From the NCBI GenBank assembly GCA_964633285.1, contig CAZWGA010000007.1, forward strand, positions 1-64,000: a DNA stretch of 64,000 nt. Reading direction: 5' to 3'. The translations under genes were made by a program, and so were the position numbers. A model generated the notes under the pieces. The model did no database searches and had not been told where the DNA came from. It was given only the letters and a program-made list of their open reading frames with translations. Source of the stretch: 20CM-2-55-15 sp964633285. Lineage in GTDB: Bacteria > Acidobacteriota > Terriglobia > 20CM-2-55-15. Positions 8,094 to 16,281 of this stretch are shown one piece after another; within the stretch, counting starts at the first letter, position 1, and the number at the start of each line of letters is the position of its first letter.

Positions 8094-10358
8094 ATGATAG
8101 TAAAGGATCATCAGGAAAACCGTCTGCTTCCGGAAGGAGGATTCTTCATTGCTCTGGTTCTATTTATCCTGTTCGTTCTCCCGGTAAACGCGAAGGACAT
8201 CAACTACGAAACCATCCGCTTCGAAAGAAAGCTTCCCGCCGTCAAGATCACCGAAAAAATCACCATCGACGGCCGAATGGACGAACCGGCATGGAGCCGG
8301 GCTTCGCGGGCAATCGAGTTTATTCAGAAGGAGCCTGAGGAGGGCGAGTCCTCATCGGAGGCTACGGAAGTTTCGATTCTTTACGACAACGAGAATCTCT
8401 ACATTGGAGTCGCCGCAAAGGATCGTGAAGCCGCTCATGTGATCATTTCGGAATTGAAAAAGGATTTCAGCGTCGATAACGGAGACTCTTTTCAAATCCT
8501 CCTCGACACGTTCCACGACGGTCGCAACGCATACCAATTCATCATCAATCCGGCAGGCGCGAAATGGGACGCGCAGATTTCCAACGAAGGCCGTGAAGTG
8601 AATCAAAGCTGGGATGGCGTCTGGTACGTCAAATCTCGCATGAGCGATGACGGCTGGACCGCGGAAATCGCAATTCCCTTCAAGACTCTCAAATTTCCTC
8701 ACACGGCGGTGCAAACCTGGGGCATCAATTTTCAACGCACGATCCGTCACCGCAACGAAGAAAGCCTGTGGGCGCCGGTCCCGCGAATCTACTCCCTTCA
8801 GCGCGTGTCGATGGCCGGAACGCTTGAAAATCTCGAAGGCATTGAGCCCGGGGCCAATCTCAAAATCAAACCCTACTTTGTCACAAGTTTCGGCCAGAAT
8901 GCCGCCGCCGGGACCCACAAATACAAGGCCGATGCCGGTCTCGACGTGAAGTATGGAATCACGTCGGGACTGACCTGGGACTTTACCTACAACACGGACT
9001 TCTCTCAGGTTGAAGCCGATGAACAGCAGATCAATCTCAGCCGGTACAGTCTCCTCTTCCCCGAGAAACGTGATTTCTTTCTCGAAAACTCGGGCATTTT
9101 TCTATTCGGAACTCCGAACGCCAGCATCGGTGGAACCGGCGGAACCGGGCCGAGCGTTTTCCAGACATTGAATCCACGTCCCAACGCCGTTCGGAACGAT
9201 TTGATCGCATTCTTCAGCCGCACCATCGGAATCTCGGATACCGGCGATGCGATTCCCATCCTCGGCGGCACGCGATTGACCGGAAGCGCAGGGCGTTATC
9301 AGATCGGCATTCTTAATATTCAGCAGCGCCAATACGGCTCCAGCCATGCGACAAACTTTTTCGTGGGCCGCCTGCGGCGCAATATTCTTGCGAATTCGGA
9401 TGTCGGCGTGATCATGACCAATAAGGAAGTGAGCGACTCGTCCCGCTACAATCGCAGCATCGGAGCCGACGCCAACTTCCGCTTCGGCCAGTCCGTGACT
9501 CTCAACGGCTTCGCCATGAAAACGATCACCCCGGGACGTTCCGGAGACGACGTTGCCGGCCGCGTGGCTGCTCAGTATCAGAACAAGACATGGCAATTCA
9601 GCGAGACCTACACCGTCATCCAGAAAAACTTCAATGACGAGATGGGATTCACGCCGCGCACCGGCATTCGCAAATTCGCAAGCATTGCGAGTTACACATG
9701 GCGTCCCCAACGCGGGCATCGGGTGATTCGCAATATCCGTCCGCACTGGCAACTGGATTACGTGCTGGATTCGACCGGGCGTCTTCAAACGCGGTACATC
9801 GATTATCACCTTCCGATTCAGTTTCAGAATGGAGCGATGATCGAAATGGGAAAGAATCCGACGCTCGAATATTTTTCGCAGCCGTTTTCGATCTCCGGCA
9901 CTGCAATCACACCGCGCCAGTACAAATTCGATGAATACTTCATCCTTGGAAATACCGACACGAGCCGGCGGCTGGCCGCAAATGGACGATGGTCTACCGG
10001 ACGTTTTTATTCCGGCTACAAACACTCATACCTGGCGGGCATGGCGTTTCGCGCGAACTACAAGCTGTCGGCATCGCTTCAATACACGCACAACAACATC
10101 AGCCTTGTTGAAGGACGCATCAAGCAGAACCTTCTGGCTGCGCGCGTCAATTATGGATTCAGCACGAAGATGTTCCTGAACGCCCTGATCCAGTACAACA
10201 GCGACAACAAACAATGGAGCTCGAACGTACGCTTCAACATCATTCATCGTCCGCTGAGCGATCTCTTCGTCGTATACAACGAGCGGCGGGATTCTCTCAC
10301 CGGCAATCTCGTCGATCGCGCCATTATCGCCAAGGTGACCTACATGATTTCGCGATGA
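8094..10358 (+). CDS. DUF5916 outer-membrane protein with CBM9-like N-terminal domain
   Basis: A 754-residue exported protein. A hydrophobic signal segment (about residues 18-33) precedes a CBM9-like domain opened by K-I-T-I-D-G-x-M-D-E-P-A-W and continuing through L-Y-I-G-V-A-A-K-D to about residue 230. The remaining 500 residues match the DUF5916 barrel layout, with F-S-Q-V-E-A-D-E-Q-Q-I-N-L and R-Y-S-L-L-F-P-E-K-R-D-F-F-L-E, the hallmark of the family, followed by alternating aromatic beta strands. Family members are predicted outer-membrane barrels that may bind carbohydrate or peptide and are common in Bacteroidetes and Acidobacteria. The substrate is not known. Divergent from the DUF1592 operon with a 51-bp gap that must hold both promoters. 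Confidence 0.88.
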   Translation: MIVKDHQENRLLPEGGFFIALVLFILFVLPVNAKDINYETIRFERKLPAVKITEKITIDGRMDEPAWSRASRAIEFIQKEPEEGESSSEATEVSILYDNENLYIGVAAKDREAAHVIISELKKDFSVDNGDSFQILLDTFHDGRNAYQFIINPAGAKWDAQISNEGREVNQSWDGVWYVKSRMSDDGWTAEIAIPFKTLKFPHTAVQTWGINFQRTIRHRNEESLWAPVPRIYSLQRVSMAGTLENLEGIEPGANLKIKPYFVTSFGQNAAAGTHKYKADAGLDVKYGITSGLTWDFTYNTDFSQVEADEQQINLSRYSLLFPEKRDFFLENSGIFLFGTPNASIGGTGGTGPSVFQTLNPRPNAVRNDLIAFFSRTIGISDTGDAIPILGGTRLTGSAGRYQIGILNIQQRQYGSSHATNFFVGRLRRNILANSDVGVIMTNKEVSDSSRYNRSIGADANFRFGQSVTLNGFAMKTITPGRSGDDVAGRVAAQYQNKTWQFSETYTVIQKNFNDEMGFTPRTGIRKFASIASYTWRPQRGHRVIRNIRPHWQLDYVLDSTGRLQTRYIDYHLPIQFQNGAMIEMGKNPTLEYFSQPFSISGTAITPRQYKFDEYFILGNTDTSRRLAANGRWSTGRFYSGYKHSYLAGMAFRANYKLSASLQYTHNNISLVEGRIKQNLLAARVNYGFSTKMFLNALIQYNSDNKQWSSNVRFNIIHRPLSDLFVVYNERRDSLTGNLVDRAIIAKVTYMISR

Positions 10359-10417
10359 CCCGGTAATGAGTAACAGGTGAATTCATCTGAATAAAGACAC
10401 AGTCAGAGGAGCAGCCC

Positions 10418-10933
10418 ATGAAAGCAAAAGCTTCAAACGAGACCGGACGATTCCACTATTTCCGATTTCACGCGCCGCACCGGCATCTATCATCCACTTT
10501 CGGCAACCACTGGTTTGGAGTCAAGGCGGAGAACTTTGCTCGCTTTTTCGGGACTCCAACGTTTCTAATCGCGCAATCCGGCGTGGTCGCCGTCTGGATC
10601 GTCCTCAATGCAGTGGGGGTCACGCACTTTGATATATATCCATTCATCCTGCTGAACCTCGCATTCAGTCTGCAATCCGCGTATGCGGCGCCACTCATCC
10701 TGCTGGCGCAAACGCGGCAAGCCGACCGCGACAAAGCCCACGCCGACGCCGATGCTCAACATCGGGAAGCTTTGGCGAAGGAGGGACTGGAGCGCCAGGA
10801 AGCCGCCGAGAAACTGTCGGCGCAGATCCTTGAACTGCTGCAACAGAACACGCAGCTCACGCGGATGACACAGGAACTCACGCAACGCATCAAGGAACTC
10901 ACGGATCAAATCCATCAAAAGATCGCGAGCTGA
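10418..10933 (+). CDS. DUF1003 membrane protein
   Basis: A 171-residue inner-membrane protein of the DUF1003 family (PF06210). The diagnostic run is present: two membrane segments (about 45-65 and 70-95), then P-F-I-L-L-N-L-A-F-S-L-Q-S-A-Y-A-A-P-L-I-L-L-A-Q and R-Q-A-D-R-D-K. The last 60 residues are a charged, glutamine-rich coiled coil facing the cytoplasm. The function of the family is unknown. The ATG has a good ribosome binding site (GAGGAG, 7 nt upstream). It follows the DUF5916 gene by 59 bp and may have its own promoter. Confidence 0.88.
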   Translation: MKAKASNETGRFHYFRFHAPHRHLSSTFGNHWFGVKAENFARFFGTPTFLIAQSGVVAVWIVLNAVGVTHFDIYPFILLNLAFSLQSAYAAPLILLAQTRQADRDKAHADADAQHREALAKEGLERQEAAEKLSAQILELLQQNTQLTRMTQELTQRIKELTDQIHQKIAS

Positions 10934-10942
10934 TGGGCGCGG

Positions 10943-11302
10943 TTAACGCGGCCCGAAGGCGGACAAATAGTGCCCATCCGGATCGGTAAAGACAACCGCC
11001 CATGATCCGGGCGTCACTTCACGAGGCTGACTGACGAAGTTGCAACCGAGTTTCGACAACCTTTGATGTTCGGCCGTTACGCTCTCCACTCCGAATACGA
11101 GTTCAGTCGCTCCCGCTAAAGGGCCGTCACGCGCGTCGATGCGCCGCAGTCCGCCATTCAGCATGAGCGTCACGGATCCACCCGACAGAAAGGCAATCTG
11201 CTCGAACTGGTTTTGGACAGCGAGACCGACAATATCGCGGTAAAACGCAACCGATTTCGACACGTCGCTCACTCCGAGCGCAATCACAGATATGTTTTTC
11301 AT
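10943..11302 (-). CDS. VOC (glyoxalase/bleomycin-resistance fold) family protein
   Basis: A 119-residue single-domain VOC protein: N-terminal strand SVIALGVSDVSKSVAFYRDI, the central E-L-V-F-G-V-E-S-V strand, and C-terminal A-V-V-F-T-D-P-D-G-H-Y-L. Such proteins form paired beta-alpha-beta-beta-beta modules and usually bind a metal, serving as dioxygenases, isomerases or antibiotic-binding proteins. The substrate cannot be told. The ATG at 11302 was preferred over a GTG two codons upstream, because the family starts next to the first beta strand. Convergent with the DUF1003 gene, 9 bp apart. Confidence 0.85.
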   Translation of the reverse strand: MKNISVIALGVSDVSKSVAFYRDIVGLAVQNQFEQIAFLSGGSVTLMLNGGLRRIDARDGPLAGATELVFGVESVTAEHQRLSKLGCNFVSQPREVTPGSWAVVFTDPDGHYLSAFGPR

Positions 11303-11341
11303 GGACACAGAATAACAGGTACCCGCGATTGCTCAATCCTG

Positions 11342-13045
11342 CTACTTCAAATTGAAATTCACTTCAACGTTGAGCGAGACGTCCACGGCTTCGCCGTTGC
11401 GCGTTCCGGGTTTGAATTTCCATTGCTCGAGGGCTTCGATCGCTTTTTCAGTGAGACCGTGTTCCAGTTCCCGAATCACTTTGTCCACTTTCAGCGTACC
11501 GTCTTTGTGAACAGTCACCTCAATGACAACCGTTCCCATGTACCTCAACGCTTTCGCTTCATCGGTGTACTCGGGATCCACGCGCGAAATGATTGTCGGG
11601 GGCAGCACACCATTCCCGATACGAAAAGTGATGGCCGTTCCGTCCGCTGGAGCCGCAAGCTGCAGCGGAAGTTTGAAATCCACGTCCACCTGGGTGATCG
11701 CTTCAATGGGAACGCCGTTTCGAAGCGCGGGCAAAAACTTCCACGCGGCAACGGCGGCGAGCGCCTGTTCATCGAGGCCGAAGCCGAGACCCTTGATGAC
11801 GCGCAGATTCGAAATACGGCCCAGGACGTCTACTTTCCCCTCGAGCGTTACGGTTCCCTCGACCCGGATCGTGAGTCCTGTTTCCGGATACTTCACTGGG
11901 AACGACTCGAGCAGTCTCGGAGGAATGACCGTGGGACTCGGTGTGGTGTTCTTATCCCCGATCCGGACGCGCTGGGATGTTGCCGGCTCTGCGGCAATCG
12001 CAGGCGGCATCGCGGCTTTCGAAGTGACGGCCGCGAGAACCGGAGGCAACGGCACCGCCGCCGTCATACCTACCATTGCGATCGAGACCGTCAGAAGCAC
12101 TGCCGACGTTGAGAGCATGGACGCCGCAAACCGGGAAAGCCTGCGCCGGCTCGCTTTCGAATCCAGGATGGAAACGAGACGCGTTTCCAACTGCGATGGC
12201 TGGGCCATCGAAACTGCCGCGAACGCCACGGCACTTCCGGAGCGAAGACCGCGGACAATCTGAAGGAGATGACCGGCGTAATTCTCCGCCGCAGCCCCGA
12301 GACTCAAAACGTGGTCGTCGCACGCGCGCTCTCGCTCGATGCGCATGCGTCTCGACGCATACCAGACAAGCGGATTAAACCAGTAAAGGCCGCAGACCGC
12401 CTGAAGAAGGATCTGCGACAGTCCATCGTTGCGCCGGACATGAGCGAGCTCATGCGCGAGAACAAGCCGGCGGCGTTCTTCGGACCATTCCGCGGATGAT
12501 GAGGGCAGAAGGATCGTGTGCCGGAACAATCCCCATGTCATCGGCGAAACCTGAGCGTCGCTGAACAGAAGACGCACAGGTCTATCGACGCCGAAAGTCT
12601 GGGCGAGTTCCGCGAGGAGCGCCCGCCACGGTGCGTCCTGAACGGCCGATGCCGATTTTGCAAGCCGATGGATGTAGAGAAGACCCAGCATAAGCCGTCC
12701 CAGAAACAACGCAGCTCCCGCAGACCACACGAACGCGGGTATGAACCCTGCGGCCGCATTGATAGCGGGATGCGGTGTCACGATCCCCGGTCCATGTTCG
12801 GTATCGATCGCCGGAGACTGCAGGAATCTCACGCTGACCGCTGTCTGCGGCAGGACTGGTAATTCCAGTCTCGGCACCATCATTGCCGCCGCGGGCAAAA
12901 GGAGAATACTCAACACTGCGATCATCCAGACCGCATGCCGTGTGGATGCGGAAGCACGGCGCAGCAATACTCCCGCCAGCACGGCGCATATCAGGATGAA
13001 CGTGCTTTTCACAATGATGTTGAGGGCAAAATACGCGAGATTCAT
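11342..13045 (-). CDS. M56 (BlaR1-type) membrane metallopeptidase with two TonB C-terminal domains
   Basis: A 567-residue membrane protein. Four N-terminal membrane segments (about residues 5-28, 38-57, 95-125 and near 310) surround an M56 peptidase core with the zinc motif HELAH at 198-202. In place of a penicillin-binding sensor, the periplasmic part holds two tandem TonB-type C-terminal modules, each ending in an A-x-x-x-W-x-F-x-P-x-x-x-N-G block and a V-x-F-x-L strand. By analogy with BlaR1/MecR1, signal-activated proteolysis should inactivate the repressor encoded just upstream. The ATG overlaps the repressor stop by 4 bp, so the pair is translationally coupled. What the TonB-like sensor detects is unknown. 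Confidence 0.9.
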   Translation of the reverse strand: MNLAYFALNIIVKSTFILICAVLAGVLLRRASASTRHAVWMIAVLSILLLPAAAMMVPRLELPVLPQTAVSVRFLQSPAIDTEHGPGIVTPHPAINAAAGFIPAFVWSAGAALFLGRLMLGLLYIHRLAKSASAVQDAPWRALLAELAQTFGVDRPVRLLFSDAQVSPMTWGLFRHTILLPSSSAEWSEERRRLVLAHELAHVRRNDGLSQILLQAVCGLYWFNPLVWYASRRMRIERERACDDHVLSLGAAAENYAGHLLQIVRGLRSGSAVAFAAVSMAQPSQLETRLVSILDSKASRRRLSRFAASMLSTSAVLLTVSIAMVGMTAAVPLPPVLAAVTSKAAMPPAIAAEPATSQRVRIGDKNTTPSPTVIPPRLLESFPVKYPETGLTIRVEGTVTLEGKVDVLGRISNLRVIKGLGFGLDEQALAAVAAWKFLPALRNGVPIEAITQVDVDFKLPLQLAAPADGTAITFRIGNGVLPPTIISRVDPEYTDEAKALRYMGTVVIEVTVHKDGTLKVDKVIRELEHGLTEKAIEALEQWKFKPGTRNGEAVDVSLNVEVNFNLK

Positions 13046-13431
13046 TTCCTGCCTCCTTTGCGGGCCTTGTCGATCAATCCCTGCAGCCGGTCCAGTTCCG
13101 ATTCCGACAGCTTCGATGACCTTACATCCAGCAGCGCCGCCACAGCTTCTTCCGGCGATCCATTGAAGAACGTCTGGAGAAGATGGCGGACTGCCGAGCG
13201 TTTCGCTTTGTCTCGCGGCACCGTCGGCATGAATACGTACTTGCCTGCATTCTCCTCGTGGCGTATGTGCCCCTTCTGTTCAAGAATGCGCAGCAAAGCG
13301 CGCACGGCTGAATAACCCGGCGGCGCCGGGAGACTTTCAAGTACTTCCGCGGCGGTGGCGGTTCCCTTGCGATAGAGAACGTCCATGATCTGGCGCTCCC
13401 TGCGGCTCAAATTGGGATGCGATTGGGTCAT
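13042..13431 (-). CDS. BlaI/MecI/CopY family transcriptional repressor
   Basis: A 129-residue winged-helix repressor. It begins with L-S-R-R-E-R-Q-I-M-D-V-L-Y, contains the recognition region P-P-G-Y-S-A-V-R-A-L-L-R-I-L-E-Q-K-G and the H-x-E-x-x-G-K-Y-V-F wing, and ends in a dimerisation helix, all standard for BlaI/MecI. It very likely represses its own operon with the M56 peptidase through the two palindromes at 13433-13492. Derepression should follow cleavage by the peptidase. The predicted transcription start lies within about two bases of the ATG and no Shine-Dalgarno sequence is visible, so the mRNA is probably leaderless. Confidence 0.92.
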   Translation of the reverse strand: MTQSHPNLSRRERQIMDVLYRKGTATAAEVLESLPAPPGYSAVRALLRILEQKGHIRHEENAGKYVFMPTVPRDKAKRSAVRHLLQTFFNGSPEEAVAALLDVRSSKLSESELDRLQGLIDKARKGGRK

Positions 13432-13432
13432 G

Positions 13433-13492
13433 TGCTAAGAAATTAGCAATGCAATGCAGGCGTGTCAACTCCAAAATGCTAATTTCTTAGCA
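13433..13492 (-). promoter_or_regulatory. blaI-type promoter with paired palindromic operators
   Basis: Two 16-bp sites, TGCTAAGAAATTAGCA at 13433-13448 and its exact reverse complement at 13477-13492, lie 44 bp apart. Each is itself a palindrome (TGCTAA-N4-TTAGCA). Between them, on the minus strand, is TTGACA (13463-13468), then 17 bp, then TAATTT (13440-13445), a near-consensus housekeeping promoter whose -10 is buried in the gene-proximal operator. This is the layout expected for BlaI-type autorepression. Confidence 0.88.
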
Positions 13493-13515
13493 GGCGGGGG
13501 TAGCTCCCCTTTTCC

Positions 13516-14370
13516 CTACTGGTTTTTGAAGTTCTCCGAATCGCGTTCGTTATCGTGGCAGAAATATTCGTGGATTTCGCCGCCCGGCGAATTGTCGTAA
13601 TTGACGGTTTGCCAGGGAATGGTCCATCCGCCGGACCAGGGCCGCGTATAGGCGCCTTTATCATCGATCGTCACTTCGTATTTCATCGTGTTGTAGTTCA
13701 TGCGAGTGAAACGCTCGGTGAGATGAAGAAAACGGGTGTGCGGCAACCCGCCGCGGATAACCCAGAATCGCTCGTTGAATCCGACTGTATCGACAACGAG
13801 GGTTTCTCCCTCCCAGCGGCCGATCGAATCGCCGAAGTAACTCGGAACGATTTCATCTTCAGGCGGATGTTTCCGGCCGGGTTCCATTGCAATTCTGCGC
13901 CAGTCGCGGTTCTCGCCGGAGATCAGGAAAATGCGCTGGAGTTCGGGTTGATCGATGATGTTCAGGCCGTTGGGAACCGTAAAGAACCGCATCCCTCCCG
14001 CGGGATAGCATCTTGCATGAGGATCGTCCAATCCATTTCGGGACTGCCGATACAGGTACAACGCTTTCGCCCAATCCTGAAACGGGACTTCATCGAGAGT
14101 CAGATTTGTGGGAAGAGCCGAACCGTTTTTCCCGATGACATTGCCCTGCATCACATTCCAGAAACCCTTTTGACCCGGCGCCGCATCAAGATTGACGCGG
14201 CCGTCCTGCCAGTGAGGCGTGGGGGCGGATGGCACGGCGGGTTGTCCTCCTCGTCCGCGCCCGCCGCGGGCGCCGCCGCGTTCCTGCGCCGCGGATAGAG
14301 ACGGAACCGACAAAAGGAAAACCAACGCAGCAACCGTCAACAGACAGAGACTCACTCGATGAATTCGCAT
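13516..14370 (-). CDS. exported hypothetical protein, acidobacterial type
   Basis: A 284-residue secreted protein with a signal peptide (about residues 1-27), a glycine/arginine-rich linker (RGGARGGRGRGGQ) and a globular domain rich in aromatic residues (GRWEGETLVVDTVGFNER, HLTERFTRMNY). I recognise the W-E-G-x-T-L-V-V-D-T and L-x-E-R-F families of uncharacterised exported proteins that are numerous in Acidobacteria, but no function is established. An upstream in-frame ATG at 14397 lies inside the neighbouring gene. The ATG at 14370 has GAGGA at proper spacing and gives a clean signal peptide. Last gene of a three-gene unit with the DUF6152-like and small secreted proteins. Confidence 0.8.
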   Translation of the reverse strand: MRIHRVSLCLLTVAALVFLLSVPSLSAAQERGGARGGRGRGGQPAVPSAPTPHWQDGRVNLDAAPGQKGFWNVMQGNVIGKNGSALPTNLTLDEVPFQDWAKALYLYRQSRNGLDDPHARCYPAGGMRFFTVPNGLNIIDQPELQRIFLISGENRDWRRIAMEPGRKHPPEDEIVPSYFGDSIGRWEGETLVVDTVGFNERFWVIRGGLPHTRFLHLTERFTRMNYNTMKYEVTIDDKGAYTRPWSGGWTIPWQTVNYDNSPGGEIHEYFCHDNERDSENFKNQ

Positions 14371-14380
14371 TGCCGGGTCC

Positions 14381-14797
14381 TCACTGCTCGGGTGCATTGC
14401 CTTCGCTGGATCCTGCGCCGAGTTTCTTTCCGGTGCTGGCCATCGTCACCGACCGCGCATTTCCATGAGGCGTTCCGTTTTTGGCGCGGGTTCCTTCAAC
14501 AATGACAAGGTCGCCGACTTTCATGGAATTCCGGGTCCAACCGCTTCTCTGAATGACTGCCGGCGCGCCCATTTCCCAGGCCCAGTTTTCAACTTTGCCG
14601 GTCTGTTCGTCTTTCACGTCGATGTAGAAATAAACGTGTGGATTCATCCATTCGACCTTGGTGACGGCCCCCTTCAGTGTGACGGGTTGCTTGCTGTCAT
14701 ATTCTGCCGCGAATGAATGATGCGCTGCGAGCGGCGCCGCCAGGGCTGCAATAACGATTAAGGCGAAGGCGGCAAAACCAAACGTACTGTTTCTCAT
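14381..14797 (-). CDS. DUF6152-like small secreted protein
   Basis: A 138-residue exported protein: signal peptide to about residue 25 (ending PLAAHH), then a single beta-rich domain with F-A-A-E-Y-D-S-K-Q-P-V-T-L-K-G-x-V and W-x-N-P-H-V-Y-F-Y-I-D-V-K-D, the pattern of DUF6152 proteins. The fold looks OB-like and may bind ligands. The biological role is unknown. The frame is open further upstream, but the ATG at 14797 lies nine nt after GAGGAG and starts a typical signal peptide. It is 10 bp upstream of the next gene in the unit. Confidence 0.78.
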   Translation of the reverse strand: MRNSTFGFAAFALIVIAALAAPLAAHHSFAAEYDSKQPVTLKGAVTKVEWMNPHVYFYIDVKDEQTGKVENWAWEMGAPAVIQRSGWTRNSMKVGDLVIVEGTRAKNGTPHGNARSVTMASTGKKLGAGSSEGNAPEQ

Positions 14798-14832
14798 CGT
14801 GGACATCTCCTCGAGTGATTTGCGGAAACTTT

Positions 14833-15234
14833 TTAGTAGTCCCTGTCGCGGGTAAGTTTGAAATCTCCTTTTTCCGCGCCGCAGGTCCACATTCCCGTAA
14901 GCGTGCGGCGATCCGAGCCGAGTTTGTCGATTTTTCCATCAACGGCGCAATGAACCGGTTTCCCTGACCTGTCCTTCCTGTCGATCTCGAAGTGAACGGT
15001 CCAATTAGCGGGATTCAATTTCGCGTTTTGGAGGGGCATTTGATCGAAACCGGGATTCACGATTCCCGTGATCACCTTGCCATCCCAATCCATCACGACG
15101 GTGAGATTCTGTTGCGACGCCGCGTCCCGGCCCCAACTCCCGTGCCAGGAGCCAACGACAGGATGGCCTTCCTGAGCGAAAACCCGCATCCCGGCCGTAA
15201 GCAGAACAATCATTAGAAAAGATCGCTTAGGCAT
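14833..15234 (-). CDS. small secreted hypothetical protein
   Basis: A 133-residue protein with a signal peptide (about residues 1-20, VFAQEG) and one small beta-rich domain (VGSWHGSWG, VMDWDGKVITGIVNPG, LTGMWTCGAEKGDFKL). The lipocalin-like alternation of G-x-W and T-G motifs suggests a small barrel that binds a hydrophobic ligand, but I cannot assign a family. It is the first gene of the minus-strand unit with the DUF6152-like protein (35 bp downstream) and the larger exported protein. The three probably act together in the envelope. Confidence 0.72.
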   Translation of the reverse strand: MPKRSFLMIVLLTAGMRVFAQEGHPVVGSWHGSWGRDAASQQNLTVVMDWDGKVITGIVNPGFDQMPLQNAKLNPANWTVHFEIDRKDRSGKPVHCAVDGKIDKLGSDRRTLTGMWTCGAEKGDFKLTRDRDY

Positions 15235-15285
15235 CCGCGAACAGTATCATATTGGAAACACAAAGACACGAGGACGCAGAGACAC

Positions 15286-15975
15286 TCAGCCCAGATCAAA
15301 CAACAGCGCTTCGCCCCTGCCCGATGCCTGCACGGCACTTTCACCACTCAATGCAGCGCCGTCACCGGCCTCCATCGGAGTTCCATTCACGTTCAACTGA
15401 CCGCGGGCAACCTGAATCCAGGCGTAGCGCGAGGGAGCGAGAACGTATTCGGCCGTTTCTCCATCGAGGATTGTTGCGAGCAGTTGGACATCCTGATGCA
15501 CTTTGACGGCGCCGGACTGAGGATTCTTCGAAGCCACGAGCCGCCACGTCCCACGCATCTCGTCCCGATCAAATCCCTTCTGTTCGTAGCTTGGTTTAAT
15601 GCCGCGAACTTCAGGCAGGATCCAGATCTGCAACAGATGTACCGCCTCGGTTTTTGAAGGATTGAATTCGCTGTGGGTGACTCCCGTGCCGGCGCTCATT
15701 CGCTGGACTTCGCCCGGCCGAATGATCGAGCCGGTCCCCATGCTGTCTTTGTGCTCGAGCGCGCCCTCGAGAATGTAAGTGATGATCTCCATGTCGCGAT
15801 GCGGGTGGGTGCCGAATCCCTTCCCCGCGGCGACGCGGTCTTCGTTGATCACGCGTAGCGCGCGGAATCCCATGTAATCGGGATCGTAGTACGTATCAAA
15901 GGAGAACGTGTGGAACGTATCGAGCCATCCGTGATTCGCGTGGCCGCGCTCGTCTTTTCGCCGAATCGAAATCAT
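15286..15975 (-). CDS. pirin family cupin protein
   Basis: A 229-residue bicupin of the pirin family (PF02678 plus C-terminal cupin). It shows the start ISIRRKDERGHANHGWL, the metal-binding run THPHRDMEIITYILEGALEHKD (shown in part: H-P-H, later H and E) and G-E-V-Q-R-M-S-A-G-T-G-V-T-H-S-E. Bacterial pirins such as YhhW have quercetin 2,3-dioxygenase activity in vitro, but the physiological role is unclear. The ATG at 15975 was chosen over one four codons upstream, since it matches the family start. No Shine-Dalgarno sequence is obvious. It stands alone. Confidence 0.9.
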   Translation of the reverse strand: MISIRRKDERGHANHGWLDTFHTFSFDTYYDPDYMGFRALRVINEDRVAAGKGFGTHPHRDMEIITYILEGALEHKDSMGTGSIIRPGEVQRMSAGTGVTHSEFNPSKTEAVHLLQIWILPEVRGIKPSYEQKGFDRDEMRGTWRLVASKNPQSGAVKVHQDVQLLATILDGETAEYVLAPSRYAWIQVARGQLNVNGTPMEAGDGAALSGESAVQASGRGEALLFDLG

Positions 15976-16029
15976 AAAAACATTCAACAGCAGACGGCGA
16001 AATTAAAAAACAAATTTCGACGTCCGCCG

Positions 16030-16209
16030 CTACCTCTTGAAGTACTTCCCGTAATCGATGCTGCTTTCGCAAACGAACTCTTCAACGGTCTCCAACTCCG
16101 GCCGCAGCGCGAATGTCCTTGTGGGCATGACCCAGGGCGACACCCAGACATTCGGATCCTCGACTGCGCGCAGTATCTCGTGCTGGGAAGTTTTCAGGTT
16201 TTTCGGCAG
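16030..16209 (-). pseudogene. decayed 3' fragment of a gene for an exported protein
   Basis: Between the pirin and CsgG/PQQ genes, the minus strand reads about 59 well-formed codons ending in TAG at 16030-16032. The product includes QHEILRAVEDPNVWVSPWVMP and RPELETVEEFVCESSIDYGKY (each given in part). A TGA immediately upstream and the lack of any start codon mean that only the C-terminus survives. The P-W-V-M-P and E-F-V-C-E motifs resemble the ends of the uncharacterised exported proteins seen at 13.5-14.4 kb. I read it as a gene remnant. Codon-usage analysis or a protein search would settle it. Confidence 0.5.
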
Positions 16210-16281
16210 TCAGGTTAGAATCGATTCGGTTCCCGCCTTGAAACCGGGGTTTCTTGTCAGAGATCAAGTAGGAAGGAATCC

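Noticed and set aside
15243..15290. A tandem-like ACACAAAGACACGAGGACGCAGAGACAC stretch (given in part) as a microsatellite
   Set aside because: Only imperfect short repeats of CACA/GACA, too short to call a repeat array.
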